64,000 bases of DNA from Mucidula mucida (Eukaryota; Basidiomycota; Agaricomycetes; Agaricales; Physalacriaceae): positions 1-64,000 of the forward strand of contig JADNYV010000190.1 of the NCBI GenBank assembly GCA_015501055.1, written 5' to 3'. The notes under the pieces were generated by a model that made no database searches, was not told the DNA's origin, and saw only the letters and a list, made by a program, of their open reading frames with translations. Of the stretch, positions 1 through 10,000 are shown piece by piece (the first letter of the stretch is position 1; the number at the start of each line of letters is the position of its first letter). A program made the position numbers and the translations under genes.

Positions 1-48
1 AACACCGCTGCATGCGCCAGCCGCTGCAGACTGTGGCAAGTGATCAAA
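1..48. repeat. 48-bp copy of host flank found again at 10026-10073
   Basis: These 48 bases are identical, in the same orientation, to 10026-10073, which lies inside the host gene interrupted by element copy B. Here the segment runs straight into the middle of the gag gene of copy A, at base 49. The two occurrences meet different parts of the element in different relative orientation, so this is not a simple target duplication. It marks a rearrangement breakpoint or an assembly join at the window edge. Confidence 0.85.
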
Positions 49-786
49 CAGGCGGCAGACTTCAAGATGCCGGCGTCGACGTGGATGAGAGCGCTTTGGG
101 CCTTGATTGACGCGATCAGGGAGTTCTACGAGCCAAAGAAGGAGGGCATGGCACCGGCTTCATTGGTGGCGGACAGGTTCGAGACGCTGGCGAAGGACGT
201 TATAAGGAAACATAGCGAGGCATTGGGTTTTGAGGCGTCGAAGCTCTACGTTGCAGACATGATAGTGGCCTTCGCCCGAGCGGAGGGACATATGAGGGTC
301 GACGATTGGAGCCAGAGGGATTGGAACAAGGCGCTGGAGTTGGTGAAACACGACGCGAGGGTAGCGGCGTCGCTAGTCGTCGCGGAAGAGACTGCGCCGA
401 TGATCTACAAAAGCAACCAGGGTGCGAAGAATAACAATCAGCGAGGAAGCCAAAATTCATCCAGTTCCAGCGCTGGGAAGACGCAACAAGGCGGAAGCTA
501 CCCGAAGTCGAAGCCATCATCGTCGGCCTCCTCGAACTCGAACTCAGGAGCGCGCTGCATCTACTGCGGAGGACGAGACCATTACCACAAGAACTGTCCG
601 GGAGGAGCGGCCTGTCGATGCAAGAAGGACGCCAACGGACGGTGGAAGGACAAAGACGGCGCAGAATACTGCATCGGCTTCAACACAGGAACGACCTGCA
701 GACGGCCTTCCTGCGAACCTCACTTCCTTCACGCGTGCTCCATCTGCGGCAGCAGAGGACATGGAGCGCAGGCGTGCCCGAACTAG
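49..786 (+). pseudogene. gag C-terminal fragment (copy A), two CCHC zinc knuckles
   Basis: This is the last 245 codons of the Gag-like protein of the element. They are identical to the C-terminus of the full gag on the minus strand at 6895-7632. A Ser/Gln-rich linker is followed by two nucleic-acid-binding knuckles: CIYCGGRDHYHKNC (C-x2-C-x4-H-x4-C) and CSICGSRGHGAQAC near the C-terminus. Gag would package element RNA in the cytoplasm. The 5' end is lost at base 49, where host sequence begins, so there is no start codon of its own and the copy is inactive. The stop lies at 784-786. The pol frame overlaps the last 26 bases. Confidence 0.85.
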
Positions 787-2675
787 GGAGAAGGAGGGGG
801 GAGGGGAGGGGGAGGGCGGGGAGCAGGGAGGGGTAGGAGACGCGGTTATGGAGGAGGGGCAAGGTCAGGAAAGCAAGGTCAAGGTTACGTCGCCGTTCAA
901 GGCAGACGAGTGGGATAAGGCGATGAAGGAGGCGGGAATTTGGGAGGAATTTCAAGACGTGTCCATCGGGATACGCGAAGGGTTTTCACTTGGACTAGAA
1001 GGGATCGAGCTTACGCATACGTTTACACCACCGAATCACGCAAAATCACTGGAACATCTCGCATTCATAGAAAAACAGTACGGAGAAGAAATCAAATTAG
1101 GCAGGCTATCAGAAGGGTACACGAAGGAAGAGATGGAGAAGAAAATAGGTGAGCGCTCAGAGCGAGCGCGATATTGCGACACATAGGCTGATGGTCGGGA
1201 CAGGAAAATTCAGATCAGTACCCATGAACGTAATAGAACAGAGGCCAGGAAAGCTCAGGATAACGACCGACCACTCATTCCCTCATACGCCGCTGCCTGA
1301 GGGAGTAGCGGAGGAGTTCGAGCGCAGGAAGGCGATGACGGTTGAGGAAGTGGAAGAGCTAGAACCGTTTCAGATAAATCCAGAGCAAGTGTCAAGTAAC
1401 TCGATAATCGATACCGATAGATTCCAATGCAAATGGGGGACCTTCTCGGAATGTCTACTGAAGGTGGCGGAGGCGCCGGAAGGGACGGAAGTGGCGGTCT
1501 TCGATGTCGATTCGGCGTTCAGGAACGTTCCCACAAAGCCGGCGCAGTGGATATTCACGACGGTGCTGATAGGGATCCTGTGGCACCTAAACTACTTCTT
1601 GGATTTCGGGTCCTCGCCGGCGCCAGGAATATTTGGAAGGATAGCGGACGCTATGGTACTCATACTTCTATCGGCGGGTGTGGAGGCGGTCTTGAAGTGG
1701 GTGGACGACTTCATCTTCTTCCGGTATCCGAAGCGAAAGAAGGAGGATGGGACATTCGAGTACGCGTACGAGGCCTCGCTGATATGGGATGTCGCGGAGA
1801 GACTGGGATGGCCGTGGGCGAAAGCGAAGTTCGTCCCGTTCAGCAAGCAGTTCACGTATATCGGCTTCGACTGGGACCTGGTAGAGAAGGTGGTTCAGCT
1901 CCCGGGTAAGAAGAAGGAGAAGTACAGAGGAAAGCTAGAGCCAGTAAAAGAGAAGGGTTCGAAGATGACACGGAAGGAGGCGGACTCAGTGGCGGGGACG
2001 CTTAACCACGTATGCCTGGTGTGCCCGGAGGGACGCTCCAGGATGCCGGCTTTGTACAGATTCAGGGCAGGCTTCAAGGACGCGCCGGGATTCGTTAAAC
2101 ACACGGTGTCAGCGACGCTGGCGGAAGACCTCCAATGGTGGTACGACAAGCTAGGGGAAGACTTCGTGGGCATGAAGTGCGTCACGCCCGGGCCCATCGA
2201 CGAATCAATAGAGATAATGGTGGACGCCTCCACGTCCTGGGGAATGGGGCTCGTCTGGAACGGAAGGTGGTTGGCTTGGAAATTCAAGAAAGGTTGGAAA
2301 TCGGAGGGAAGAGACATAGGATGGGGCGAGATGGCAGTTATCGAGATGGCGCTCAGGACGTTGAAGGCGGGAGGGATAACGAACAGACACATCCGCCTGC
2401 GGTCCGACAACCAAGGTGTTATAGGAGGGCTAAGAGCGGGATACTCGCGAGGAACACAGCAAAACGCGATATTGAGAAGGATAGTGAGCTTGATGCAGGA
2501 TTACGGAATCTGGCTGACGCTGGAGTACGTGCCGACGAAGGAGAACATAGCGGACGCGCCCTCGAGAGGAGTCTTCGCGACAAGGAAGGAACTGATAGCC
2601 CACCCGCCGAGGGTTCCCAACCATTTGAGGCAGTGGGTAGAAAAGTCGGTAGCGTATCACGATTTGATGAAATAA
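761..2675 (+). CDS. reverse transcriptase / RNase H (pol), one predicted intron
   Basis: Predicted exons are 761-1148 and 1204-2675, joined across a 55-nt intron (donor GTGAGC, branch-like CTGAT, acceptor ACAG). They give 619 residues in one frame. Without splicing the N-terminal part stops at 1184-1186. RT motifs seen: VFDVDSAFRNVP (motif A), FGSSPAPGIFG (motif B), WVDDFIFF (catalytic VDD), then YIGFDWDL, a form typical of Ngaro/DIRS RTs. RNase H follows with its acidic residues in MVDASTSWG, GEMAVIEMAL, RSDNQGV and IADAPSRG. The ATG at 761 overlaps the gag stop; a second in-frame ATG at 848 is possible, as is frameshift expression from gag. All catalytic residues look intact, so the protein may be functional although this copy lacks its 5' end. 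Confidence 0.83.
1149..1203 (+). other. predicted spliceosomal intron inside pol
   Basis: 55 nt, GTGAGC...CTGATGG...ACAG. Removing it joins the frame ending ...EMEKKIG to the frame starting KFRSVPMNV with matching phase 1. The same 55 nt are present in copy B (6478-6532, minus strand). Phase, length and signals fit other introns in the window. No cDNA evidence is available here. Confidence 0.65.
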
Positions 2676-2696
2676 GAATAAGCTTGTGATGTGGAA

Positions 2697-3908
2697 ATGA
2701 TCGGACGAGAAAAGAAGATCACACCAACACAAACTCAAACGCCCACGTCGAAGAAGCCGGAAGCGACAGAGATGGCGAAGACGAACAAAGGACAAGGGCG
2801 TTTCCGGTCGAACGAAGGAAAACCGGACCAGAGGCCGTACGAGGAGCAGATCCGTGCAAGATACGCGAAACACCTGCCAAAGGTATCGAGGGAGACAAGG
2901 GACTCCATTAGATCGGCATGGGTATTCGGAACGAGAAAGCAGCACAAGGCGGGGTTGAAGGCGTACTTGGAGTGGGTGAAGGCAGAAGGTTTCGACGAGG
3001 AGGACCACTTTCCAGCCAGCGCCGAGATGTTACAGGACTTCGCAGCCTCATATCTGCGGAAGAAGGGAAGCAGGGGCATAAGCGCGAAGATATACGGCGT
3101 GAGGGCGTTCCACATCCAGAACAGACTACCGTGGAACACGACAACTCAACTGAAGTACATCCTGGAGGGAGTAAGGAGAGAGGCCCCGGCAGATGACCAG
3201 AAGGAAGCGAGGAGGCCGGTGACGAAGGAAAGGTTGATGATGCTGGAGGAAGGTCTAGACGAAACGGACCCGAAGGACATCGCGGTGATGGCGATGGCAT
3301 CGGTGGCATTCTTCGCGCAGCTGCGTTTGGGAGAAATCCTACCGCCGACAGAGAAGCCGGGAAGATTCGACCCCAGGAAGAATCCAGTCGTCGGAAACCT
3401 AGGTGAAGGACTCTCGAGGAAAGGATCGAGGACGCTACACCTGCCGTGGACGAAGACCAAGAAGGAGAAGGGCGAGGACGTGGTGATATGCGCGCAGAGA
3501 GGGAAGATCAACCCGGTGGCGGCGCTGGAATATCACATACAGGCGAACGAACTGGGAAGGGACTCGCCCCTTGCAGAATACAGGAAAATCAAAGGGAAGA
3601 GGAAGACACTGACGACGAGAGCCTTCATGGCGAGGTGTAACGAGATCTGGAAGAAGAACGGCATGCAACGGTTGACCGGACACTGCTTCAGGATCGGAGG
3701 TACGACGTGCTACCTGTTGGCGGGGATAAGCCCGGACGTAGTGAAGGCGCTAGGAAGGTGGTCCTCGGACGCGTTCCTGAGGTACTGGAGGAGCGTTGAG
3801 CTGCTAGGCGTGATCCACATAGAGGATTTGGATCTGAAGGATGCAAGGGAAGAGGGAGAAGAGGAAGACGAGGTTGAGGATGAGGAAGAGGATGACGAAG
3901 AGCAGTAG
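2697..3908 (+). CDS. tyrosine recombinase of the Ngaro-like element
   Basis: 403 residues from the ATG at 2697; the frame is open slightly further upstream, but with no earlier ATG. It cuts and rejoins DNA through a covalent 3'-phosphotyrosine and would insert the circular cDNA of the element. The catalytic set is visible: Arg210 in AQLRLGEI, HxxR at His329-Arg332 in GHCFRIGG, Trp355 in GRWSSD, and the nucleophile Tyr363 in FLRYW. A SAM-like N-terminal core-binding half (about residues 40-150) precedes the catalytic half. The C-terminal 25-30 residues are an acidic Glu/Asp tail. It begins 21 bp after the pol stop. CryptonF elements have similar recombinases, but the neighbouring RT rules that out. 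Confidence 0.87.
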   Translation: MIGREKKITPTQTQTPTSKKPEATEMAKTNKGQGRFRSNEGKPDQRPYEEQIRARYAKHLPKVSRETRDSIRSAWVFGTRKQHKAGLKAYLEWVKAEGFDEEDHFPASAEMLQDFAASYLRKKGSRGISAKIYGVRAFHIQNRLPWNTTTQLKYILEGVRREAPADDQKEARRPVTKERLMMLEEGLDETDPKDIAVMAMASVAFFAQLRLGEILPPTEKPGRFDPRKNPVVGNLGEGLSRKGSRTLHLPWTKTKKEKGEDVVICAQRGKINPVAALEYHIQANELGRDSPLAEYRKIKGKRKTLTTRAFMARCNEIWKKNGMQRLTGHCFRIGGTTCYLLAGISPDVVKALGRWSSDAFLRYWRSVELLGVIHIEDLDLKDAREEGEEEDEVEDEEEDDEEQ

Positions 3909-3993
3909 AAACCACGAACGACAGCTAGCTGTGGCGGTGGGTGGTCTCGCTCGATGAGGGATCGCGACGCGCTGACGTCTAGGTTTCCCATTT

Positions 3994-4211
3994 GGGGTGT
4001 CAGATCCCTCTCTCTGCTCGTCACCAGGTGAAACGGTCCGAATCCCCTAAAGGTTCGTTCCCGTTTCCCCCTCACCCAACCTACAGCAATCAGTCCTTCG
4101 ATTGGTTTCAGGTAGATAGATAAGTTGTAAAAGAATATGCATTCTGTTAACAATTATCTATGTCAGAACAACGGAGATCTAAGGATAGTGGAAAGCGCCC
4201 CGACGTGAAAT
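3994..4211 (+). repeat. split direct repeat B1 (218 bp)
   Basis: Starts ggggtgtcagatccc and ends cccgacgtgaaat. It recurs as B2 at 4468-4685 with the same length. It lies 85 bp after the recombinase stop, and A2 follows it directly. Confidence 0.9.
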
Positions 4212-4380
4212 TAAAGCCTCGAGGGGGTTGGAGCGGGTAGGAGGAATCGAGGCGCTGTTTCTCGCAGGCGCGCAACACGACACGTGATCGGTGTCGAACT
4301 TGCTTCTTTCCACCATCTGCCTCCGTCGTTCGGTGCAAGCTCATCCAGTGCAGGCAAGCCCTGGATAGCGTTTTCTTTCG
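4211..4380 (+). repeat. split direct repeat A2 (170 bp)
   Basis: Starts ttaaagcctcgaggg and ends gttttctttcg. It is the copy of the element head; the same 170 bp form A1 at the 5' end of copy B (9831-10000, minus strand). It sits between B1 and B2 as expected for a Ngaro-type tail that templates circularisation. Confidence 0.9.
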
Positions 4381-4467
4381 CCCACCCACCCCAGCCTCTA
4401 CTTCAGAGAAGTAGCCAAGGAGCAGGAGAGAGCCATTAGGATGGCTGGTTGCTAGAGCAGAGAGGGC

Positions 4468-4685
4468 GGGGTGTCAGATCCCTCTCTCTGCTCGTCACCA
4501 GGTGAAACGGTCCGAATCCCCTAAAGGTTCGTTCCCGTTTCCCCCTCACCCAACCTACAGCAATCAGTCCTTCGATTGGTTTCAGGTAGATAGATAAGTT
4601 GTAAAAGAATATGCATTCTGTTAACAATTATCTATGTCAGAACAACGGAGATCTAAGGATAGTGGAAAGCGCCCCGACGTGAAAT
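4468..4685 (+). repeat. split direct repeat B2 (218 bp), element 3' end
   Basis: Direct repeat of 3994-4211. Its last bases, gacgtgaaat, mark the 3' end of copy A; unrelated sequence starts at 4686. The 87 bp between A2 and B2 (4381-4467) show nothing I recognise. Confidence 0.88.
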
Positions 4686-5686
4686 GCCGTCAATAACCAA
4701 CTCCGACTGTGTCTCAAGATTATGCCTGCTTAGCAGGTAGTCAAGTGCTCACTTTCGTATTTGCTCAAGGTTGCCACCAACCTCACATTTACAGTGCGTC
4801 GTTGTGACCCGCTGGGCGCCACCCATATGAATGAATAGAGTTTTGCGCCACATTGGGCAAAGCTATGGTCGAGGCCGAATGACGAGAACGAAGCTACAGG
4901 AAGCCCTACGAGAGCGGGTTTCAATCCTGGTTCATTATCGCAATTGAGCAAACGGAGACATTTAATAATGGAAAATGGAGACGGATGGTCGTCGTAGCAG
5001 CAAGAATGCTAACTTTGGCAGCCCCCGACTTTGACGACCGAAGTCGTAGCTGAATTTCGCAACAACTCGGAGTCGATATGATGAACTCCCAGTCAACCTT
5101 GAAAGACAAATGCAGTCCTGATGGACTACGATAAGGATGCGGATGTACAGTGGCTTTGTCCGACGGACTGGGACGAGTTGGCGCATAATGAAATAATTCG
5201 GTCATGATACTTCGCATGAGCAACATGACGATGGAGTGATATCAATACAGGAGGCAAGTATAGCATGGAAAATGAAAGCTAATCAGCCTCCGCGGAATAA
5301 GCAGTAGGAACGTCGCAACCGAACCCAGGCTGAACCGATGGCAAGTGTAAAGCTACACTCCGTCAGGTGAGTTATTTCATCCCCTTGTGTGAATGTGACT
5401 TCTTTGGTCATGAGCTACTCCGGATCCATAGACAAGCTCCCCAGTACATACCCCAGGCAAACTAAGAAGTCAACATTTATACTGAGTTTTGAATCGACGC
5501 ATCAACGTCAGTCCGGCCTTGGGAGACATAATGATAAGGCGCCGCTTATAGCAAGGGAGTAGCCATAATTGACAGTCGGAAAGTTTAAACCCATCAAGGT
5601 CATTGAGTACCGGGACTGGAATAGGTGTATCTCGGCAAAAAGCGCCTTCGTGATTGGTGGCGTTCGAGGACAACCATCAGCGTCGA
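4686..5686. other. 1-kb unassigned sequence between the two element copies
   Basis: Neither strand carries a frame longer than about 100 codons with family features. The segment separates the 3' end of copy A from the broken 3' side of copy B. A 67-codon minus frame (5470-5673) runs up to the breakpoint and could be a scrap of a host gene, but I do not recognise it. Confidence 0.5.
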
Positions 5687-6920
5687 CGCCACTGAGTCCG
5701 CCTCCTTCCGTGTCATCTTCGAACCCTTCTCTTTTACTGGCTCTAGCTTTCCTCTGTACTTCTCCTTCTTCTTACCCGGGAGCTGAACCACCTTCTCTAC
5801 CAGGTCCCAGTCGAAGCCGATATACGTGAACTGCTTGCTGAACGGGACGAACTTCGCTTTCGCCCACGGCCATCCCAGTCTCTCCGCGACATCCCATATC
5901 AGCGAGGCCTCGTACGCGTACTCGAATGTCCCATCCTCCTTCTTTCGCTTCGGATACCGGAAGAAGATGAAGTCGTCCACCCACTTCAAGACCGCCTCCA
6001 CACCCGCCGATAGAAGTATGAGTACCATAGCGTCCGCTATCCTTCCAAATATTCCTGGCGCCGGCGAGGACCCGAAATCCAAGAAGTAGTTTAGGTGCCA
6101 CAGGATCCCTATCAGCACCGTCGTGAATATCCACTGCGCCGGCTTTGTGGGAACGTTCCTGAACGCCGAATCGACATCGAAGACCGCCACTTCCGTCCCT
6201 TCCGGCGCCTCCGCCACCTTCAGTAGACATTCCGAGAAGGTCCCCCATTTGCATTGGAATCTATCGGTATCGATTATCGAGTTACTTGACACTTGCTCTG
6301 GATTTATCTGAAACGGTTCTAGCTCTTCCACTTCCTCAACCGTCATCGCCTTCCTGCGCTCGAACTCCTCCGCTACTCCCTCAGGCAGCGGCGTATGAGG
6401 GAATGAGTGGTCGGTCGTTATCCTGAGCTTTCCTGGCCTCTGTTCTATTACGTTCATGGGTACTGATCTGAATTTTCCTGTCCCGACCATCAGCCTATGT
6501 GTCGCAATATCGCGCTCGCTCTGAGCGCTCACCTATTTTCTTCTCCATCTCTTCCTTCGTGTACCCTTCTGATAGCCTGCCTAATTTGATTTCTTCTCCG
6601 TACTGTTTTTCTATGAATGCGAGATGTTCCAGTGATTTTGCGTGATTCGGTGGTGTAAACGTATGCGTAAGCTCGATCCCTTCTAGTCCAAGTGAAAACC
6701 CTTCGCGTATCCCGATGGACACGTCTTGAAATTCCTCCCAAATTCCCGCCTCCTTCATCGCCTTATCCCACTCGTCTGCCTTGAACGGCGACGTAACCTT
6801 GACCTTGCTTTCCTGACCTTGCCCCTCCTCCATAACCGCGTCTCCTACCCCTCCCTGCTCCCCGCCCTCCCCCTCCCCTCCCCCCTCCTTCTCCCTAGTT
6901 CGGGCACGCCTGCGCTCCAT
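5687..6920 (-). pseudogene. truncated pol (RT) of copy B
   Basis: Predicted exons are 6920-6533 and 6477-5687, with the same 55-nt intron as copy A (6532-6478). It carries RT motifs A, B, C (WVDDFIFF) and the YIGFDWDL block, then breaks after about residue 390 at EADSVA. RNase H and the recombinase are lost, and foreign sequence adds a short tail before a stop. It is not functional on its own. The junction gives the exact edge of the rearrangement. Confidence 0.85.
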
Positions 6921-9771
6921 GTCCTCTGCTGCCGCAGATGGAGCACGCGTGAAGGAAGTGAGGTTCGCAGGAAGGCCGTCTGCAGGTCGTTCCTGTGTTG
7001 AAGCCGATGCAGTATTCTGCGCCGTCTTTGTCCTTCCACCGTCCGTTGGCGTCCTTCTTGCATCGACAGGCCGCTCCTCCCGGACAGTTCTTGTGGTAAT
7101 GGTCTCGTCCTCCGCAGTAGATGCAGCGCGCTCCTGAGTTCGAGTTCGAGGAGGCCGACGATGATGGCTTCGACTTCGGGTAGCTTCCGCCTTGTTGCGT
7201 CTTCCCAGCGCTGGAACTGGATGAATTTTGGCTTCCTCGCTGATTGTTATTCTTCGCACCCTGGTTGCTTTTGTAGATCATCGGCGCAGTCTCTTCCGCG
7301 ACGACTAGCGACGCCGCTACCCTCGCGTCGTGTTTCACCAACTCCAGCGCCTTGTTCCAATCCCTCTGGCTCCAATCGTCGACCCTCATATGTCCCTCCG
7401 CTCGGGCGAAGGCCACTATCATGTCTGCAACGTAGAGCTTCGACGCCTCAAAACCCAATGCCTCGCTATGTTTCCTTATAACGTCCTTCGCCAGCGTCTC
7501 GAACCTGTCCGCCACCAATGAAGCCGGTGCCATGCCCTCCTTCTTTGGCTCGTAGAACTCCCTGATCGCGTCAATCAAGGCCCAAAGCGCTCTCATCCAC
7601 GTCGACGCCGGCATCTTGAAGTCTGCCGCCTGCATCGCTTCGTACGTCTTGAGATTCTTTATGACGATCTTGCCGTTCTCCAAGGCGAGCTTCTTGTCAT
7701 CCTCGCCGAGGTTTCTGAACGCCTCCTTTCGGCTCTCCTCCTCCGTCAACTGACTGAGGTATATGGGGACCTGGAAGAAACCTTCTCAGCCTCGCTTAAA
7801 CGAGCTAATGAGACTGCAGACGAACCTGGAAGCCTTCCTTCAGGATCTTCACTACGCCTGCCGGGACTACGAACGCCTGTCTCGCTGGCAGATCCGCCCT
7901 CGAGACCTCCTTGCCGCATGTATCCCATGCGTTCTTCTTCTTCGGCGGCGCCGCTGCCGGCGTGTCCTGCATCCCGGGCGACCTTCTCCTCTTCTGCTGG
8001 GGAGAGCGTAGATGATCGTCTAGCTTGCGGTCGTCCAACTTGGTCCTCTTCTTCCTCCTGCTTTCCGCCGGCGAGAGACCGCCGGCGGATTTCTTCAGAC
8101 CCCTCGCACAGCGCGCCAGCTCGAAGACCGTCTCGAACCCCAGCAGCCTCGCAAGGCGCAAGCTCTCCTCGGGACTTGTGACCGCCTCGTCGATCTCCCT
8201 CTGCAGCTTCTCGTCCTCATCCTCGTCCTCGTCCTCAGCCTGCTTCTCCTCCTCTCTGACGGGAGTCGAGGGGAGTATCGTCTCCTCCTGCTGCCGACTG
8301 ACGGATTCCCTCCTTTCCTTGGCCTTTCCGTCTGTCTTGCGCCGAGCCTCCTTCAGGCGTTCCTCCTTCTCCTTCAGCTCTGCAAGCCGCGCTCTCGACC
8401 GTTCGATCTCCTTGCGCTTCGCCTCCCGCCTTTCTTCCTTCTTTTCCTTCCTCAGCCTCTCTCTTTCCAGCTTCTCCCTGTCGGCCGCCCTGGAGGTCTC
8501 CATCTGAATACCCTCTTCGGTGCGGCTGATCTGCTCCTGGAGTCGCTCCATGCACTCTCTCAGGTCTTCGTCGGTGGAGTCGTCGGACGCAGAGCCCTCC
8601 TCTGACATCGGCGCATCGCTATCTTCCACGAGAACCGTCTCCTTCTCTGCCTGTTTCGCGCGCTGCCGCTCCCTAGACTCCTTCGCCGCCTCCTTTAGCT
8701 CCTCTGGCGTCAAGGGCTTCTTCCTGTTCGCCTTCAAGATCGGCTTCGGGAGCTGCCTCTTGTCCTCGGGCTCGCTCTCCTTGGGCTCCGCTGGACCCGC
8801 CTTCGCGCCTTGCTTGGCCGCCGCCCCTGCCGACGTCTTCGAGCCGCTGGCGCCTGTAAACCTGGTTAACCTTCCGCGTCGTACGACCGACCCTCGAGAC
8901 TGGCTGCCACGTCCTGGAGGCGGGAGAGGACCGCGGTCTCTCTCCGTTCTCCCCCACCCCCCTGCGAGGGTGGGACCGGACGCCGCCCTGATTCTCCCTT
9001 GGTAGAATGCTCACCTGCAGCTGCTGCCGCTCTGGCCTCCTTCAGCTTCGCGATCCCTCCTCTTGCCGGCGTGAACTTGCCGGACGTCTTCTCTTTCGGC
9101 TGGTCCCCGCGGTCCCCACCCTCGCCACCTCTCGCGCTAGCCGCAGCGCGCCCGAGAGATGTCAAGAATGGGTTCTCCTTGGGCCCGCCTTCCTTTGCTC
9201 CTCCCGCCCTGCCGCCCAGCGCGGGGGACGGAAGCAGACCTGATCCCTGGTCCGGGCCGAACCGGACCGAGGCCGCCGCCTCTCCCCGATTCGGACGTCC
9301 CCGAGTTCCGCCCACCTCGGAAGGAAGGCGCGAATCCTGAGAAGCCGTCGATGCTCCCTTTGAGCGGGCAGTAAGCCGGGCCTTCTCATTGGTCGGAATC
9401 CTTTGGGGTTGGGGTGGCTTGGCCGCGTTGGACTGCAGCGGCTGCTCGTCGCTGAACTGCTCGATGTCGTCCTGCTGTCCCGCTTCTGGGTCGTCGTCCG
9501 CGCCCTCGGATATGACGTCCTCCGCGGCCTGGATAATCTCCTCCACAGAATACGCGTCGTTCTCGTCGTCCTTTGGCGAAGACGCCCGCATCTTTTCCTG
9601 CGCCGCCGCTTTAGCTTTCCGGCTTCCGCCTCTGCCCCCCTTTGCAGGCAGCGTTCCGCTGATCTCCTGGTACCGTGAATCGTTCACGCTGACCAGCGGT
9701 TCGGACGGCGTCGCCCTGGAGCGCGTCGTTCGCGTCGTTTTCGCCGGGCGGAAATCCTCGTCGTCTGCCAT
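6895..9771 (-). CDS. Gag-like protein of the Ngaro-like element (copy B, complete, two introns)
   Basis: Predicted exons 9771-9015, 8853-7826 and 7770-6895 give 886 residues. The ATG at 9771 (MADDEDFRPAKTTRTTR) is the first inside the element body after A1. Intron 1 (9014-8854, 161 nt, GTGAGC...TTTACAG) and intron 2 (7825-7771, 55 nt, GTTCGT...TTCCAG) each restore the frame in phase; unspliced, every segment hits a stop soon after the donor. The N-terminal third is basic and low-complexity. The middle has a long charged coiled coil (about residues 330-420, Glu/Lys/Arg-rich). The C-terminal part has the conserved gag core seen in copy A and two CCHC knuckles. It would bind and package element RNA. 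Intron 1 is long for this genome and is the least certain part. Confidence 0.68.
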
Positions 9772-9830
9772 CTCGCTCGTCGTGTCTGTGCTAAGAACTG
9801 ACTGTGATGTCGGAAGAACTGCTCCTGCAA

Positions 9831-10000
9831 CGAAAGAAAACGCTATCCAGGGCTTGCCTGCACTGGATGAGCTTGCACCGAACGACGGAGGCAGATGGTG
9901 GAAAGAAGCAAGTTCGACACCGATCACGTGTCGTGTTGCGCGCCTGCGAGAAACAGCGCCTCGATTCCTCCTACCCGCTCCAACCCCCTCGAGGCTTTAA
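9831..10000 (-). repeat. split direct repeat A1 (170 bp), element 5' end
   Basis: Reverse complement of A2 (4211-4380). Base 10000 is the first base of the element in its own sense; host coding sequence resumes at 10001. The A1 start (ttaaagcc) abuts the host without an obvious target duplication, as expected for a tyrosine-recombinase element. Confidence 0.88.

Larger units (their letters stand above)
49..4685 (+). mobile_element. Ngaro-like tyrosine-recombinase retrotransposon, copy A, 5' truncated
   Basis: The order is gag (C-terminal part), reverse transcriptase/RNase H, tyrosine recombinase, then a 3' tail built as B1 (3994-4211), A2 (4211-4380), a 77-90 bp spacer, and B2 (4468-4685). 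A2 matches the 170-bp head A1 kept in copy B (9831-10000). This A1-ORFs-B1-A2-B2 arrangement of split direct repeats is the mark of Ngaro-type elements, which integrate with a tyrosine recombinase instead of a DDE integrase and leave no target duplication. There are no LTRs and no DDE integrase. The first roughly 2.4 kb (A1 and the gag N-terminus) is missing. Pol and recombinase are open and keep their catalytic residues, so the loss is recent. Confidence 0.88.
5687..10000 (-). mobile_element. Ngaro-like retrotransposon, copy B, 3' truncated
   Basis: Read on the minus strand, it starts with A1 (10000-9831), then gag with two predicted introns, then pol up to the middle of the RT/RNase H gene, where homology stops at about 5687. 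The recombinase and the B1-A2-B2 tail are absent. 5687-7632 is the inverted counterpart of 49-1994 in copy A: coordinates sum to 7681 throughout, so no indel separates them, and the translations are identical. Together the copies supply every part of one full element, each with the part the other lacks. Confidence 0.87.

Noticed and set aside
3688..4153. Minus frames across the recombinase end and the B1 repeat
   Set aside because: Poly-Ser runs are the antisense of the acidic recombinase tail; the rest recurs at 4436-4627 only because B1 is repeated as B2.
1..4685. Classification as a Crypton DNA transposon on account of the tyrosine recombinase
   Set aside because: The recombinase is linked to gag, RT/RNase H and split direct repeats, which Cryptons lack.
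7805..9005. Several long plus frames opposite gag of copy B
   Set aside because: They mirror the low-complexity, GC-rich minus-strand gag and are Ser/Arg-rich antisense shadows.
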